A DNA stretch of 64,000 nucleotides. Source: Algoriphagus marincola DSM 16067. Lineage in GTDB: Bacteria; Bacteroidota; Bacteroidia; Cytophagales; Cyclobacteriaceae. Location of the stretch: contig NZ_AUBU01000001.1 in NCBI RefSeq assembly GCF_000429405.1, forward strand, positions 1 through 64,000. Direction: 5' to 3'. Below the pieces are notes generated by a model. The model searched no databases. It was given only the letters and a program-made list of their open reading frames with translations, and had not been told where the DNA came from. The position numbers and the translations under genes were made by a program. This document shows positions 1 to 8,510 of the stretch, one piece after another (within the stretch, counting starts at the first letter, position 1; each line of letters begins with the position of its first letter).

Positions 1-58
1 TAAGCCCTGCAGCGCCGATGGTACTGGGGTTACACCCGGGAGAGTAGGTCGCCGCCTC
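1..58 (+). rRNA. rrf: 5S ribosomal RNA, 3' part (5' end outside window)
   Basis: The first ~56 bases match the 3' half of a Bacteroidota 5S rRNA: the stretch ending GAGAGTAGGTCGCCGCC is the usual 3' strand of helices I and V. The 5' half lies before the window. The gene is followed at once by an intrinsic terminator, so it is the last gene of an rRNA operon running on the plus strand. The exact 3' end is uncertain by a few bases. Confidence 0.9.
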
Positions 59-65
59 ATTATTC

Positions 66-95
66 AAAACCTCAGCCTAACAGCTGGGGTTTTTT
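66..95 (+). terminator. Intrinsic terminator of the rRNA operon
   Basis: A 10-11 bp stem (AAAACCTCAGC paired with GCTGGGGTTTT, one G-U pair) with a 6-base loop runs directly into a run of T. It starts about 8 bases after the 5S rRNA, the expected position for the end of the rRNA transcript. The region from here to the end of mutS2 at 282 holds nothing I recognise. Confidence 0.9.
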
Positions 96-281
96 CGTTT
101 TAGGGCTTTTTGAATGAGGAAAAAAAAATACTAGAAGCAATAGCTTATAGATGAATTGTAAGTTTTAAGATTTTGAACCCTGTCTCTAAAAGCCTGCAAT
201 GACTTTAAAACATTGGGAAATAAACTTTTACCCTCAATATCTTACTTTACAGGGATTAAAAAAGTATATGGGTTCGCTTTT

Positions 282-2663
282 TTATTTAAGTGATACCAAT
301 GTAACTCCAGCTCCTCCTCGATCTGCATGTTCATCCTGCATTTTCTGGACTGGTGGCATTGTTCTAAGGAGATTGCGAGTAATATCTCTAAGGATACCGT
401 CTCCCTTTCCATGTACAATTCTAAGCTCCTTGATCCCGAGCATATGACCCTCGTCTATGAAATTTTGTATCATTGGGAGCACTTCTTCCCCTCGTTTACC
501 TCTCAAATCCAGATTGGTAGAAAAATCCATCATTTTTTGATTTGGTAAATAAGTGCCTCCTTTCCGAGTTTTACTTTCTTTTTTCAACTCAGTTTTGGAG
601 ATTTTCTCCAATCTGGAAAGCTTGACAGTGGATTTTAAATCTCCTATTGATATATCAGCCTCTTTATTCCTTAAGTTCAAAACCTCTGCAATTGCACCGT
701 TGTCTTTGACTCGTACAGCATCTCCAATTTCTATCTCTCCCGATACTTTTTTGTAGGTTGGTGCGATTGGTTTTTTCTCCGGTTGAATAGTCTTTTTAAA
801 CTCTTCTAGGCCTTTACGTGCTTCTTTCGTCTTTTCTTTTTCGGCCTGTTGCTCTTTGATTTGCCGAATGGTAGTTTCTATTTTTTGGTTTGCCTGATCT
901 AAGAGCTGCTTAGCTTGAAATTTAGCCTCTTGAAGAATGGTTTTTTTACTTTGTTCCAGTGTCTCCTTTAGCTGATTGTACTCTTGAAGCCTTGTCTTGA
1001 GAAGCTTATCCTTTTTGGTGACTTCACTAAGTAATGCCTGATATTGATTCTTTTCGTTTTCCAGTTTTGTCAAAAGCCGATCATAATTCACCCTTTCTTC
1101 TCCAATTTTAGATTTCGCATAAGAAAGGATTTCCTCGTGAATCCCAATTTTTGAAGCTATTTCAAGTGCAAATGAAGAACCAGGCTTTCCTATCTGAAGT
1201 CGGTACATAGGTGTCAGCTTATCCACATCATAGCGCATAGCTCCATTAATCATTCCTGGGTTTTTCTCTGCCACTTGCTTCAAATTGCCATAGTGGGTTG
1301 TAATTACTCCAAAAACCCCCTTCTTATTCAGGTCTAATAATACCCCTTCGGCAATAACTCCGCCAAATTGTGGCTCCGTCCCAGTCCCAAATTCATCAAT
1401 AAACAAGATTGTCTTTTTATTGGCGAATTCTGTAAAATGTCGCATGCTCATCAAATGCGAGCTATATGTAGAGAGGTCATTCTCCAAGTTTTGCTCATCA
1501 CCGATATCGATGAAAAAATTCTGAAAAAGTGTACTTTTTGAATCTGGATGTACCGGAATCAAAAGACCACATTGAAGCATGTATTGAAGCAAAGCTACTG
1601 TTTTCAAGGAGACAGATTTTCCACCTGCATTCGGACCTGAAATCACTAAAATCCGCTCATTTCCCTCCAATCTGATATCAAGGGGAACTATTTTTTTCTG
1701 TTGGCTTTTTAATGCCAACTCCAAAAGAGGATGTCTGGCTTTTGACCAGATCAAAACTCGTTGTTTTTCGAGCAGTGGTTTATTGCTTTCTGTTTTTTGG
1801 GCAAACTTTGCTTTGGCTCTAATGAAATCCATTAAACCGAGGAAGTTTGTTGCTTTTTTTAGACCTGGAATAAAGGGTCTGATTCGATCAGTTAGTTCGG
1901 TCAAAATCCGAATAATTTCCCTTCTCTCCATGTATTCAAGGTCCCGGATCTCATTATTGATATCCAATGCTTCTTCAGGCTCCATGAAAACGGTCTGTCC
2001 GGTGGACGACTCATCATGGATAAAGCCTCTAATTTTCCGTTTGTTTTCGGCTGCAATTGGAATAACCATTCTGCCTGACCGGATCGTGATGCCGATATCA
2101 TCTACTGTAAAACCCTTAGCCCGAACTTCCTTGAAAATCCGATCCATTACCTTTCTGAGGCGGGATTCTTCATAGATTATTTGGGACCTGATCAGTTGGA
2201 GTTCTTTGCTTGCATTACTCCTGATTTGACCTTTTTCATCGATAATCTTCTCTATTTCCTTGAGAAGATTCATGTCCAAATCGATCACCAAACCTAAAAG
2301 TTGGGATAAACTTGGGTACAGATCCCCATGTTTGGCAAAGAAGTTCAAACATCCTTTGACCATTTGCAGAGAAAGTTTTAGCTCATGGAATTCCTCTTCA
2401 TCTAAAAATGTCCCCTCAAGTCTTGCTTTTTCAAGAAATGGATTGATATCTGATATGCTTGAACTTGGAAAGCTCTCTCCGGATTCGAGAATTTTCTTGA
2501 ATTCATCTGTTTGATCCAATAATTTCTGGACTAAAGAAAAGTCAGATGAAAAGGATATTTTTTCAACATAATCCCTCCCCAAAGAGGAGTTACACTCTTC
2601 CTTGATAAGGTTTTTGATTTTCTGAAAGTTTATTTTTTGTTCGAGATTGGAAGGGTAGAGCAT
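282..2663 (-). CDS. mutS2: Endonuclease MutS2 (MutS-family ATPase with Smr domain)
   Basis: 793 aa. MutS2 proteins act on branched DNA or collided ribosomes and suppress homologous recombination; they are not part of classical mismatch repair. The order is MutS core and lever, then the ATPase (Walker A GPNAGGKS near residue 343; Walker B FIDEFGTGT near 420), a long charged coiled coil (about 515-660), and a C-terminal Smr nuclease domain (about 715-793) with DLRGKRGEE and HGKGDGIL motifs. The N-terminal mismatch-recognition domains of MutS are absent, as is normal for MutS2. The start codon overlaps the stop of the upstream lipoprotein gene by one base (TAATG), so the two are probably translationally coupled. 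Length is normal for the family. Confidence 0.95.
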   Translation of the reverse strand: MLYPSNLEQKINFQKIKNLIKEECNSSLGRDYVEKISFSSDFSLVQKLLDQTDEFKKILESGESFPSSSISDINPFLEKARLEGTFLDEEEFHELKLSLQMVKGCLNFFAKHGDLYPSLSQLLGLVIDLDMNLLKEIEKIIDEKGQIRSNASKELQLIRSQIIYEESRLRKVMDRIFKEVRAKGFTVDDIGITIRSGRMVIPIAAENKRKIRGFIHDESSTGQTVFMEPEEALDINNEIRDLEYMERREIIRILTELTDRIRPFIPGLKKATNFLGLMDFIRAKAKFAQKTESNKPLLEKQRVLIWSKARHPLLELALKSQQKKIVPLDIRLEGNERILVISGPNAGGKSVSLKTVALLQYMLQCGLLIPVHPDSKSTLFQNFFIDIGDEQNLENDLSTYSSHLMSMRHFTEFANKKTILFIDEFGTGTEPQFGGVIAEGVLLDLNKKGVFGVITTHYGNLKQVAEKNPGMINGAMRYDVDKLTPMYRLQIGKPGSSFALEIASKIGIHEEILSYAKSKIGEERVNYDRLLTKLENEKNQYQALLSEVTKKDKLLKTRLQEYNQLKETLEQSKKTILQEAKFQAKQLLDQANQKIETTIRQIKEQQAEKEKTKEARKGLEEFKKTIQPEKKPIAPTYKKVSGEIEIGDAVRVKDNGAIAEVLNLRNKEADISIGDLKSTVKLSRLEKISKTELKKESKTRKGGTYLPNQKMMDFSTNLDLRGKRGEEVLPMIQNFIDEGHMLGIKELRIVHGKGDGILRDITRNLLRTMPPVQKMQDEHADRGGAGVTLVSLK

Positions 2664-3016
2664 TAGAATTCTTCTTGGCTATCCGGTTTGGATTCTTTGA
2701 CGACCAATGAGTCGATCACTTGTGTGTAGAGTTCATCCATTTTTTGTGGATACTGCAAATAGTATCGCATACTTTCGGTAAAAACAGAATCTGTGACTCC
2801 ATGTTTTAGAAAAATCTCTTTTTCTAGCAGGGTGTACAATACTTGGGAAGAATCGTATGAAATCGGCAGTGCACTGGCTATCCCTTCTTGGAGATGGATA
2901 TCGACCAATACCTCTACCATTTTATTTTCTGGTAAAATATGTTTTGGTTTTTCTTCGGATTCGCAAGCAAACAGAATCGCTAAAAGGAATAGTCCCAGTC
3001 GGATTACTTTCATCAT
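2663..3016 (-). CDS. DUF4296-type small lipoprotein
   Basis: 117 aa. It has a lipoprotein signal peptide with a lipobox at LLAILFAC (Cys about residue 18). The mature part carries the PENKMVEVLVDIHLQEG segment and a later YYLQYPQKMDELY segment typical of DUF4296, a Bacteroidota family of unknown function. First gene of a two-gene unit with mutS2 (TAATG overlap). Two consecutive ATG codons open the gene. A perfect TAnnTTTG element (3018-3025, minus strand) ends one base before the first ATG, which would leave almost no leader if it is used, so I do not rely on it. No function can be given beyond membrane anchoring. Confidence 0.8.
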   Translation of the reverse strand: MMKVIRLGLFLLAILFACESEEKPKHILPENKMVEVLVDIHLQEGIASALPISYDSSQVLYTLLEKEIFLKHGVTDSVFTESMRYYLQYPQKMDELYTQVIDSLVVKESKPDSQEEF

Positions 3017-3118
3017 TCAAAATTAATTTTTTTTAACTGAATAAACCCATACCCTTCCTGTAAGGTAAATTTTATTATTGCCTAGGGTCATTTATCTTAG
3101 GCGGTCAAAGCAAGTCTT

Positions 3119-4000
3119 ATGAATCAGCAGCTATTTAGCAAGCTTCGAAAATATGAAATTATGATCCGAAAGGTGGCCAATAATCACCTGCAAGGAGATT
3201 ATCAGTCACTTTTCAAGGGGGCTGGGCTGGAATTTGATGACTTGCGTCCCTATCAATACGGAGATGACGTAAGAACGATCGAGTGGAAAGTTTCTGCCAA
3301 AGGCCACGGAACCTTTGTAAAGACATTCAGAGAGGACAAAGATCAGTCTGTTTATTTCCTTTTGGATATTTCCGGGAGTCAGGATATAGGAAGTGAGGGC
3401 TCCAAGAAAATAGATCAAGGGAAAATAATCGCCGGCGTGCTTACTTTGGCTGCATTATTTGAAGGTAGTCAGGTGGGATTGATAAGTTATTCGGATCAAA
3501 AAGAAAAGGTGATTCCGCCAGGAAAAGGAAGTAAGCAAGGAGTAAAGGTGATCAGAGGGATTTTTGACCATGAGAATCAATCTCTCAAAACTGACCTTGA
3601 CGGGATGTTTACCTATTCCTTGAATTTGATCAAAAAGCGTAGTGTCATTATAGTGATATCGGATTTTATTGACGATGGCTATCAACGCTCATTCAGAGCG
3701 ATGGCCGAAAGGCATGATTTGGTGGCAATTCAACTCACTGACCCAAGGGAATCAGCACTTCCTGCTTTAGGTATTATTCCTGTTTTTGATAAAGAGAAAG
3801 GTAGAACCACCTGGGTGAATACCGCCTTTGGTGGATTTAGTAAAAAAATATCCGAGACATTTACGACTGAAAGAGAATCACTGAAAGAGCTTTGTAAGAA
3901 AAATCAGATCAATTACCTCGCTATCGATACCACTGAAGACATTGTTTTGCCTCTAATGGAGCTTTTCAAGTACCGTAATAAATCTATGAAACGTGGCTAA
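3119..4000 (+). CDS. DUF58 domain protein (VWA-like)
   Basis: 293 aa. DUF58 proteins accompany MoxR ATPases and VWA proteins in the Bat (aerotolerance) operons of Bacteroidota. The diagnostic GLEFDDLRPYQYGDDVRTIEW-type region lies near residues 37-57. The VWA-like core has a MIDAS-like DISGS motif near residue 82. No signal peptide or membrane segment is seen, so it is probably cytoplasmic. Its end overlaps the next gene by 8 bases, giving the tight order DUF58, membrane protein, BatA. The moxR gene that usually sits just upstream is missing here; mutS2 and its partner are divergent instead. Confidence 0.88.
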   Translation: MNQQLFSKLRKYEIMIRKVANNHLQGDYQSLFKGAGLEFDDLRPYQYGDDVRTIEWKVSAKGHGTFVKTFREDKDQSVYFLLDISGSQDIGSEGSKKIDQGKIIAGVLTLAALFEGSQVGLISYSDQKEKVIPPGKGSKQGVKVIRGIFDHENQSLKTDLDGMFTYSLNLIKKRSVIIVISDFIDDGYQRSFRAMAERHDLVAIQLTDPRESALPALGIIPVFDKEKGRTTWVNTAFGGFSKKISETFTTERESLKELCKKNQINYLAIDTTEDIVLPLMELFKYRNKSMKRG

Positions 4001-4889
4001 AAAGTTATTCTTCATAGTAATTGTTTTTCTTCCAGACCTCATTTTCGCTCAAGGGGTCAATGTTGAGGGGTATTTTATGGCTGACTCTGCCAAACTGGGT
4101 GAGCGAATCGGCTATGTGCTCAAAGCGACCTATCCACGGGACAAGCAATTGATCTTTCCAGACTCCTCCTTCAATTACGAGCCTTTTGTATTGCTGGAGA
4201 AAAAGACCTACGTGAGTAGCACTATCGATTCGGTCACGACGGATAGCACAGTTTATTTTGTTTCCAATTTTGCGCTTGATTCTACGGTGTATTTGACCTT
4301 ACCGGTCTTTGAACTGAGCAGGTATGATAGTGTGACTCACTACCCTCTGGAGGCCGCCCTTGCAGTCAAATGGCAACTGGATTCCATTCCTGAGCAGTTA
4401 GCTTTCCAGGAAAATAATGTTTACCAGCCAATTCCCAAGAACTGGAATTGGATCTTAATGGGTCTGATTCTCCTTTTGCTTTTAATCGCCCTTGTAGGTG
4501 GTTATCTTCTTTTTGGGAAAAGAATCAAGAAATATCTCACTGAAAGAAATGAAAAAAGAAGATGGAAAGTATTCGAAAAGCGTTGGCATTCAGCAGTTGA
4601 AACGCTCATAAATGATCAAACTATTGATGCAGCAGATGAACTTTTGGGCCTTTGGAAAGGATACATGGAAACGATCACCAAGCTGCCTGTGAGAGAGTGG
4701 ACATCCAGTGAGGTTGGTGAAAAGCTGGCCGATATCCGGATTTTCAGTTCACTCCGAAGCATAGAAATGATCATCTACGCAGGAACCAAGTCTGAAGTAA
4801 AGGAATCTTCAGATTACTTATTGACTAAAGCCAAAGAAAACTATCAAGAAAAACTAAAGAATATCAAGCATGATCGAGCAGTTGTCTGA
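3993..4889 (+). CDS. Bat-operon membrane protein with N-terminal signal peptide
   Basis: 298 aa, GTG start inside the end of the DUF58 gene (8-base overlap). Residues 1-20 form a signal peptide. A periplasmic beta-rich part (about 20-145) is followed by one membrane helix (about 151-171) and a charged cytoplasmic tail (about 172-298). This layout matches the BatD/DUF4381-like partner found between DUF58 and VWA genes in Bacteroidota; assignment rests on position and topology, not on a recognised motif. It overlaps the following batA gene by 20 bases, so the three products are probably made together and may form one membrane complex. Confidence 0.7.
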   Translation: MAKKLFFIVIVFLPDLIFAQGVNVEGYFMADSAKLGERIGYVLKATYPRDKQLIFPDSSFNYEPFVLLEKKTYVSSTIDSVTTDSTVYFVSNFALDSTVYLTLPVFELSRYDSVTHYPLEAALAVKWQLDSIPEQLAFQENNVYQPIPKNWNWILMGLILLLLLIALVGGYLLFGKRIKKYLTERNEKRRWKVFEKRWHSAVETLINDQTIDAADELLGLWKGYMETITKLPVREWTSSEVGEKLADIRIFSSLRSIEMIIYAGTKSEVKESSDYLLTKAKENYQEKLKNIKHDRAVV

Positions 4890-5913
4890 TTTTTTTAGCT
4901 TCTCTTGGTTTTTACCGGAAACATTCCAGAGCTACGAATGGGAAAAACCTTTTTTACTCAATTTGATTTGGGTAATTCTGGTCTTGATGCTTTTGCGAAA
5001 AGCGGTGAAATTTCTGAAGAATCCGGTTTTAGAATTATCTCTTCCGAAAAGAGTTGCGAAGAATAATCCTTGGACCTATCTCCGGCTTGTACCATCTCTA
5101 TTTTTCTTCCTTAGCCTTGTGATGATCATTATTGCATTGGCTCGGCCACAGCGCACCAATGAACGTGTCGAGCAATATACCGAAGGGATTGACATCATGT
5201 TGGTCATGGATATTTCGGAGTCTATGGATTTGCAGGACTTTACCCCGAATCGACTTGAATCCGCCAAAGGCACTGCTTCTGACTTCATCAATGGTCGAAT
5301 GGGTGATCGGATAGGGATCGTGGTTTTTGCAGGGGAGGCCTTTTCACTAGCTCCTCTGACCAATGATTACAAGTTATTGGATGAACTGATTTCTGAAATT
5401 GCTTTTGATCTGATGGAAGCTAAAGGAACGGCGATTGGTTCAGCAATTGCTGCCGGAACCAACCGGCTTAAAGATGCAGAATCAGCCTCCAAAGTGATGA
5501 TTTTACTCAGTGATGGTGAAAGTAATGCAGGAAATGTAGATCCGCTTTTTGCAGCAGAATTGGCTTCTGCTATTGGGATTAAAATTTACACAATCGCAGT
5601 GGGTAAAGATGGAATGGTACCTTATGGAACAGATTTTTTTGGGCGTCCTCAGATGGTAGAAAGCTACTTGGATGAGACCACACTCAGAGAGATTGCGCAG
5701 TTAACCAAAGGAGAATTCTTCAGAGCCTCGGATGGTACCGCACTTCAGCAGATTTTTGATCGGATCGATCAGCTCGAGAAAAGTGAAATCATGGAAAACC
5801 GGTATCGGGAAACGACCGACTATTATCGGGCCTATCTGTTTTGGGCGATTCTTTTCTTCCTGGTTTGGCTACTTCTGAAGAGCAGTTTCTTGAACAATTT
5901 CCTATTGGACTGA
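4870..5913 (+). CDS. batA: VWA domain membrane protein BatA
   Basis: 347 aa. Layout is BatA-like: an N-terminal hydrophobic segment, a second membrane helix (about 75-95), a periplasmic von Willebrand factor A domain with an intact MIDAS (DISESMD near residue 114, later LSDGESN), and a C-terminal membrane helix (about 320-340). BatA family proteins are linked to envelope stress and oxygen tolerance in Bacteroidota, but the molecular role is not settled. Batlike genes batB, batC and the large batD are not downstream; the operon stops here and the last 12 bases overlap the end of the convergent alkB gene. Confidence 0.85.
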   Translation: MIEQLSDFFSFSWFLPETFQSYEWEKPFLLNLIWVILVLMLLRKAVKFLKNPVLELSLPKRVAKNNPWTYLRLVPSLFFFLSLVMIIIALARPQRTNERVEQYTEGIDIMLVMDISESMDLQDFTPNRLESAKGTASDFINGRMGDRIGIVVFAGEAFSLAPLTNDYKLLDELISEIAFDLMEAKGTAIGSAIAAGTNRLKDAESASKVMILLSDGESNAGNVDPLFAAELASAIGIKIYTIAVGKDGMVPYGTDFFGRPQMVESYLDETTLREIAQLTKGEFFRASDGTALQQIFDRIDQLEKSEIMENRYRETTDYYRAYLFWAILFFLVWLLLKSSFLNNFLLD

Positions 5914-6993
5914 GGTTTCAAAGGTCTTTTGCTTCCAGTTCTGTAATCTTGGATTCATAATTGCAAACCACAGCGGTGGGAAAAATGCCACGATTATCAT
6001 GGCCGAATAGCCTGCAGGCAATTGGGGGCTTTCATCATAGTGATTTAGCACTTGATAGGGTTTGTGAGCAAAAGCATGATGATCAGAGTGTCGTTGTAGC
6101 TGAAATAGGAGGAAGTTACTCACACGATGGCTGGCATTCCAGGAATGCAATGGAGTCACCCGTTCATATAGCCCATTGGGAAGTTGCTTGCGCTCCATCC
6201 CGTAATGCTCCAAATAATTCACTGCCTCCAATAGGCTAAAAGCTAAGAAGCTTTGGGTGAAAAAGAAAAGCGGCACCTCCCAGACCCATCGATCTAGGGC
6301 AATAGAAAAACCAACAAAGAATAGACTCACAAAAATTAAAGGGGCGAGTGTAAACTGAATCATTTCATTTTTAAGTGACCAAAAGGTAATTGATTTTCTA
6401 TCCAGTCTGCTTTTCTCCAATACCCAGGCACTTTGATAGCCATTCCAAACGGATCTCGCCCAAAAGGCATAAAAATTTTCTCCAAAACGACTCGTAGCCG
6501 GGTCTTCCGGGGTAGCTACTTTTACATGGTGACCTCGATTATGCTCTATGATGAAATGCATATAACAAACCGTCATGAGTAGTACCTTAGCATAAAACTG
6601 GTCTACTTTTTCTTTTTTATGACCGAGTTCATGAGCTACTGTAATGCCTATTCCACCCGTCACTAAGGCCATACCTGTGCATAGAGCTACCCATTCAGTC
6701 AGAAGGAGCGTCTCAGTCGCTACTACATAAAATCCCCATAATAGCACGGCCATCTGTACATAAACCCATGAAAAAGTAACTAATTTATAAAATCGCTGCT
6801 TCGCAATCTGTGAGATGGCTTCCTTGGGGACATTGCTTTGATCCGTGCTGATCGCATAGTCCATTAGAGGCACTGCTACAAACACAAAAATGTGAATCAT
6901 CCAGATGCCTATTCCACCGATGTAATGACCTAGCACCAATAAAATAGGGAGGATTAGAGCACTTAGGAATCCTATACGTTTAATGGTTTTCAT
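5902..6993 (-). CDS. alkB: Alkane 1-monooxygenase, integral-membrane di-iron
   Basis: 363 aa. Hydroxylates medium-chain n-alkanes to 1-alkanols in the cytoplasmic membrane, using electrons from rubredoxin. All histidine boxes are visible: HELGHK (121-126), EHNRGHH (150-156) followed by VATPEDPA, the AlkB-type HYG (263-265), and QRHSDHH (300-306). Several membrane helices surround them. The ATPEDPA and HYG motifs separate AlkB from fatty acid desaturases. No rubredoxin domain is fused and no rubredoxin or rubredoxin reductase gene lies in the window, so the redox partners must be elsewhere. The gene is monocistronic; its 3' end overlaps batA by 12 bases, tail to tail. Confidence 0.93.
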   Translation of the reverse strand: MKTIKRIGFLSALILPILLVLGHYIGGIGIWMIHIFVFVAVPLMDYAISTDQSNVPKEAISQIAKQRFYKLVTFSWVYVQMAVLLWGFYVVATETLLLTEWVALCTGMALVTGGIGITVAHELGHKKEKVDQFYAKVLLMTVCYMHFIIEHNRGHHVKVATPEDPATSRFGENFYAFWARSVWNGYQSAWVLEKSRLDRKSITFWSLKNEMIQFTLAPLIFVSLFFVGFSIALDRWVWEVPLFFFTQSFLAFSLLEAVNYLEHYGMERKQLPNGLYERVTPLHSWNASHRVSNFLLFQLQRHSDHHAFAHKPYQVLNHYDESPQLPAGYSAMIIVAFFPPLWFAIMNPRLQNWKQKTFETSVQ

Positions 6994-7075
6994 AGATAAG
7001 GGGACTAAGTTTTCCTAAATTAAATCCTTTGGTAAATAAAATCAAGGGCTCGGAATCATGTTCGCGGCTCAATCT

Positions 7076-7089
7076 CTGATTTTTATCAG
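7076..7089. promoter_or_regulatory. FNR/CRP-type palindrome upstream of hemN
   Basis: Perfect palindrome CTGAT-TTTT-ATCAG, the half-site spacing of FNR-family sites (TTGAT-N4-ATCAA). Its centre (7082.5) is 51.5 bases before a -7-like element CAACTTTG (7134-7141), and no good -33 TTTG is present, as expected of an activator-dependent promoter. The same palindrome in reverse complement occurs before the gene at 17037-17666 with the same 51.5-base spacing. Which Crp/Fnr regulator binds is unknown; none is encoded in the window. Confidence 0.75.
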
Positions 7090-7157
7090 CTTTCAGACAA
7101 AAACTTATCAAGTTTTCTAAAGATAGACTTTCTCAACTTTGGGGAAATTAGAATAGC

Positions 7158-8510
7158 ATGCTCAGCCCTCAACTCATTCAAAAATATAATACTCCTGCAC
7201 CTCGATACACTAGCTACCCGACGGTTCCACTTTGGGAAAATAACCTCAATGGTGAAGATTGGGAGGCATTGGTAAAAAGAGCTTTCGGTTTATTTGGTAG
7301 CAAAGAAGGAGTCACGCTTTACATTCACTTACCTTTTTGTGAAAGTCTTTGTACCTACTGTGGCTGCAACAAGCGAATTACAAAAAACCATTCAGTAGAA
7401 TCACCCTACATTGAGGCACTTCTTATCGAGTGGAAAAAGTATTTAAGACTTTTTGGTGAAAAGCCGAAACTCAATGGAATTCATCTTGGAGGAGGAACTC
7501 CGACCTTTTTCGGCCCAGAATCACTCAAAAGATTGCTTTCGGTTATTACCCATTCATGTGACATCGCCGAGAATCCAGAGTTTAGTTTCGAAGGACACCC
7601 CAACAATACCACATTTGAGCATTTGGCGGCTTTAGCTGAATTGGGATTTGATCGGGTGAGTTATGGGATCCAGGATTTTGATGAGCAAGTTCAGCGATCT
7701 ATCCACCGGATTCAGCCTTTTGAGGCAGTGGAAAAGGCTACCCAAAACGCCAAAAACCTAGGATATACCTCAATCAACATTGATTTGATTTATGGGCTAC
7801 CTCATCAGACCATTGCTACACTTGAGAAGACTTTTGAGCGGGTAGCCGAATTGATGCCTGATCGGATTGCCTTTTACAGCTATGCCCACGTACCCAGTTC
7901 CTTCCCAGCTCAGAAAAGCTATGAACAGTACCTCCCGAGTGAATTAGAGAAAAGAAATCTGTATGATCGAGGGAAGGAGATTCTTTTGGAACTTGGCTAC
8001 GCAGAGATCGGCATGGATCATTTTTCCCGACAGGATGATCCTTTGGCTAAGGCTAAGGATTTAGGGAAGCTTCACCGGAATTTTATGGGCTTCACTACCT
8101 CTCCATCAAAGATGTTGATTGGTCTCGGAGCTAGTAGTATCAGCGATATTCATTTAGCTTTTATGCAAAATGAAAAGGGGATTTCTGCCTATCAGGAGGC
8201 GATGGAAAGTTACAATTGGCCAATTGTCAGAAGTCATGAAATGAGTAATCAGGACTTGATAATCAGGAATTTGATTTTGGATCTGATTTGTAAACATGAG
8301 GTGATAATCAGCGAAGAGCTTGATTTATTTTTGGGAAATAAACAATGGGATCAACTCGCAGAGATGCAGGACGAAGGTTTAATCGAGATTTCGCCTAAAA
8401 AACTGAAGGTTACAGATGATGGGATAGGAGTGATCCGTCAAATCTGCAAAGTATTTGACCTTAGGCTGCAATCCCAAAATAAGGAGTTGATTTTTAGTAA
8501 GGCTATTTAA
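7158..8510 (+). CDS. hemN: Oxygen-independent coproporphyrinogen III oxidase (radical SAM)
   Basis: 450 aa. Converts coproporphyrinogen III to protoporphyrinogen IX without oxygen, in the cytoplasm. The radical-SAM cluster motif is CESLCTYCGC (Cys 61, 65, 68; a fourth Cys at 70), preceded by the YIHLPF segment typical of HemN. GGGTPTF (SAM binding) and a HemN C-terminal domain (about 360-450) follow. The Cys70 and full length favour true HemN over HemW-like paralogues. Heme supply under low oxygen fits the neighbouring cbb3 oxidase operon, and an FNR-type palindrome precedes both. Its stop codon overlaps that of the convergent SafE-like gene. Confidence 0.95.
   Translation: MLSPQLIQKYNTPAPRYTSYPTVPLWENNLNGEDWEALVKRAFGLFGSKEGVTLYIHLPFCESLCTYCGCNKRITKNHSVESPYIEALLIEWKKYLRLFGEKPKLNGIHLGGGTPTFFGPESLKRLLSVITHSCDIAENPEFSFEGHPNNTTFEHLAALAELGFDRVSYGIQDFDEQVQRSIHRIQPFEAVEKATQNAKNLGYTSINIDLIYGLPHQTIATLEKTFERVAELMPDRIAFYSYAHVPSSFPAQKSYEQYLPSELEKRNLYDRGKEILLELGYAEIGMDHFSRQDDPLAKAKDLGKLHRNFMGFTTSPSKMLIGLGASSISDIHLAFMQNEKGISAYQEAMESYNWPIVRSHEMSNQDLIIRNLILDLICKHEVIISEELDLFLGNKQWDQLAEMQDEGLIEISPKKLKVTDDGIGVIRQICKVFDLRLQSQNKELIFSKAI

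Noticed and set aside
3018..3025. -7 element TAATTTTG as the promoter of the DUF4296 gene
   Set aside because: It ends one base before the ATG, so the transcript would start within the coding region; likely a chance match in AT-rich DNA.
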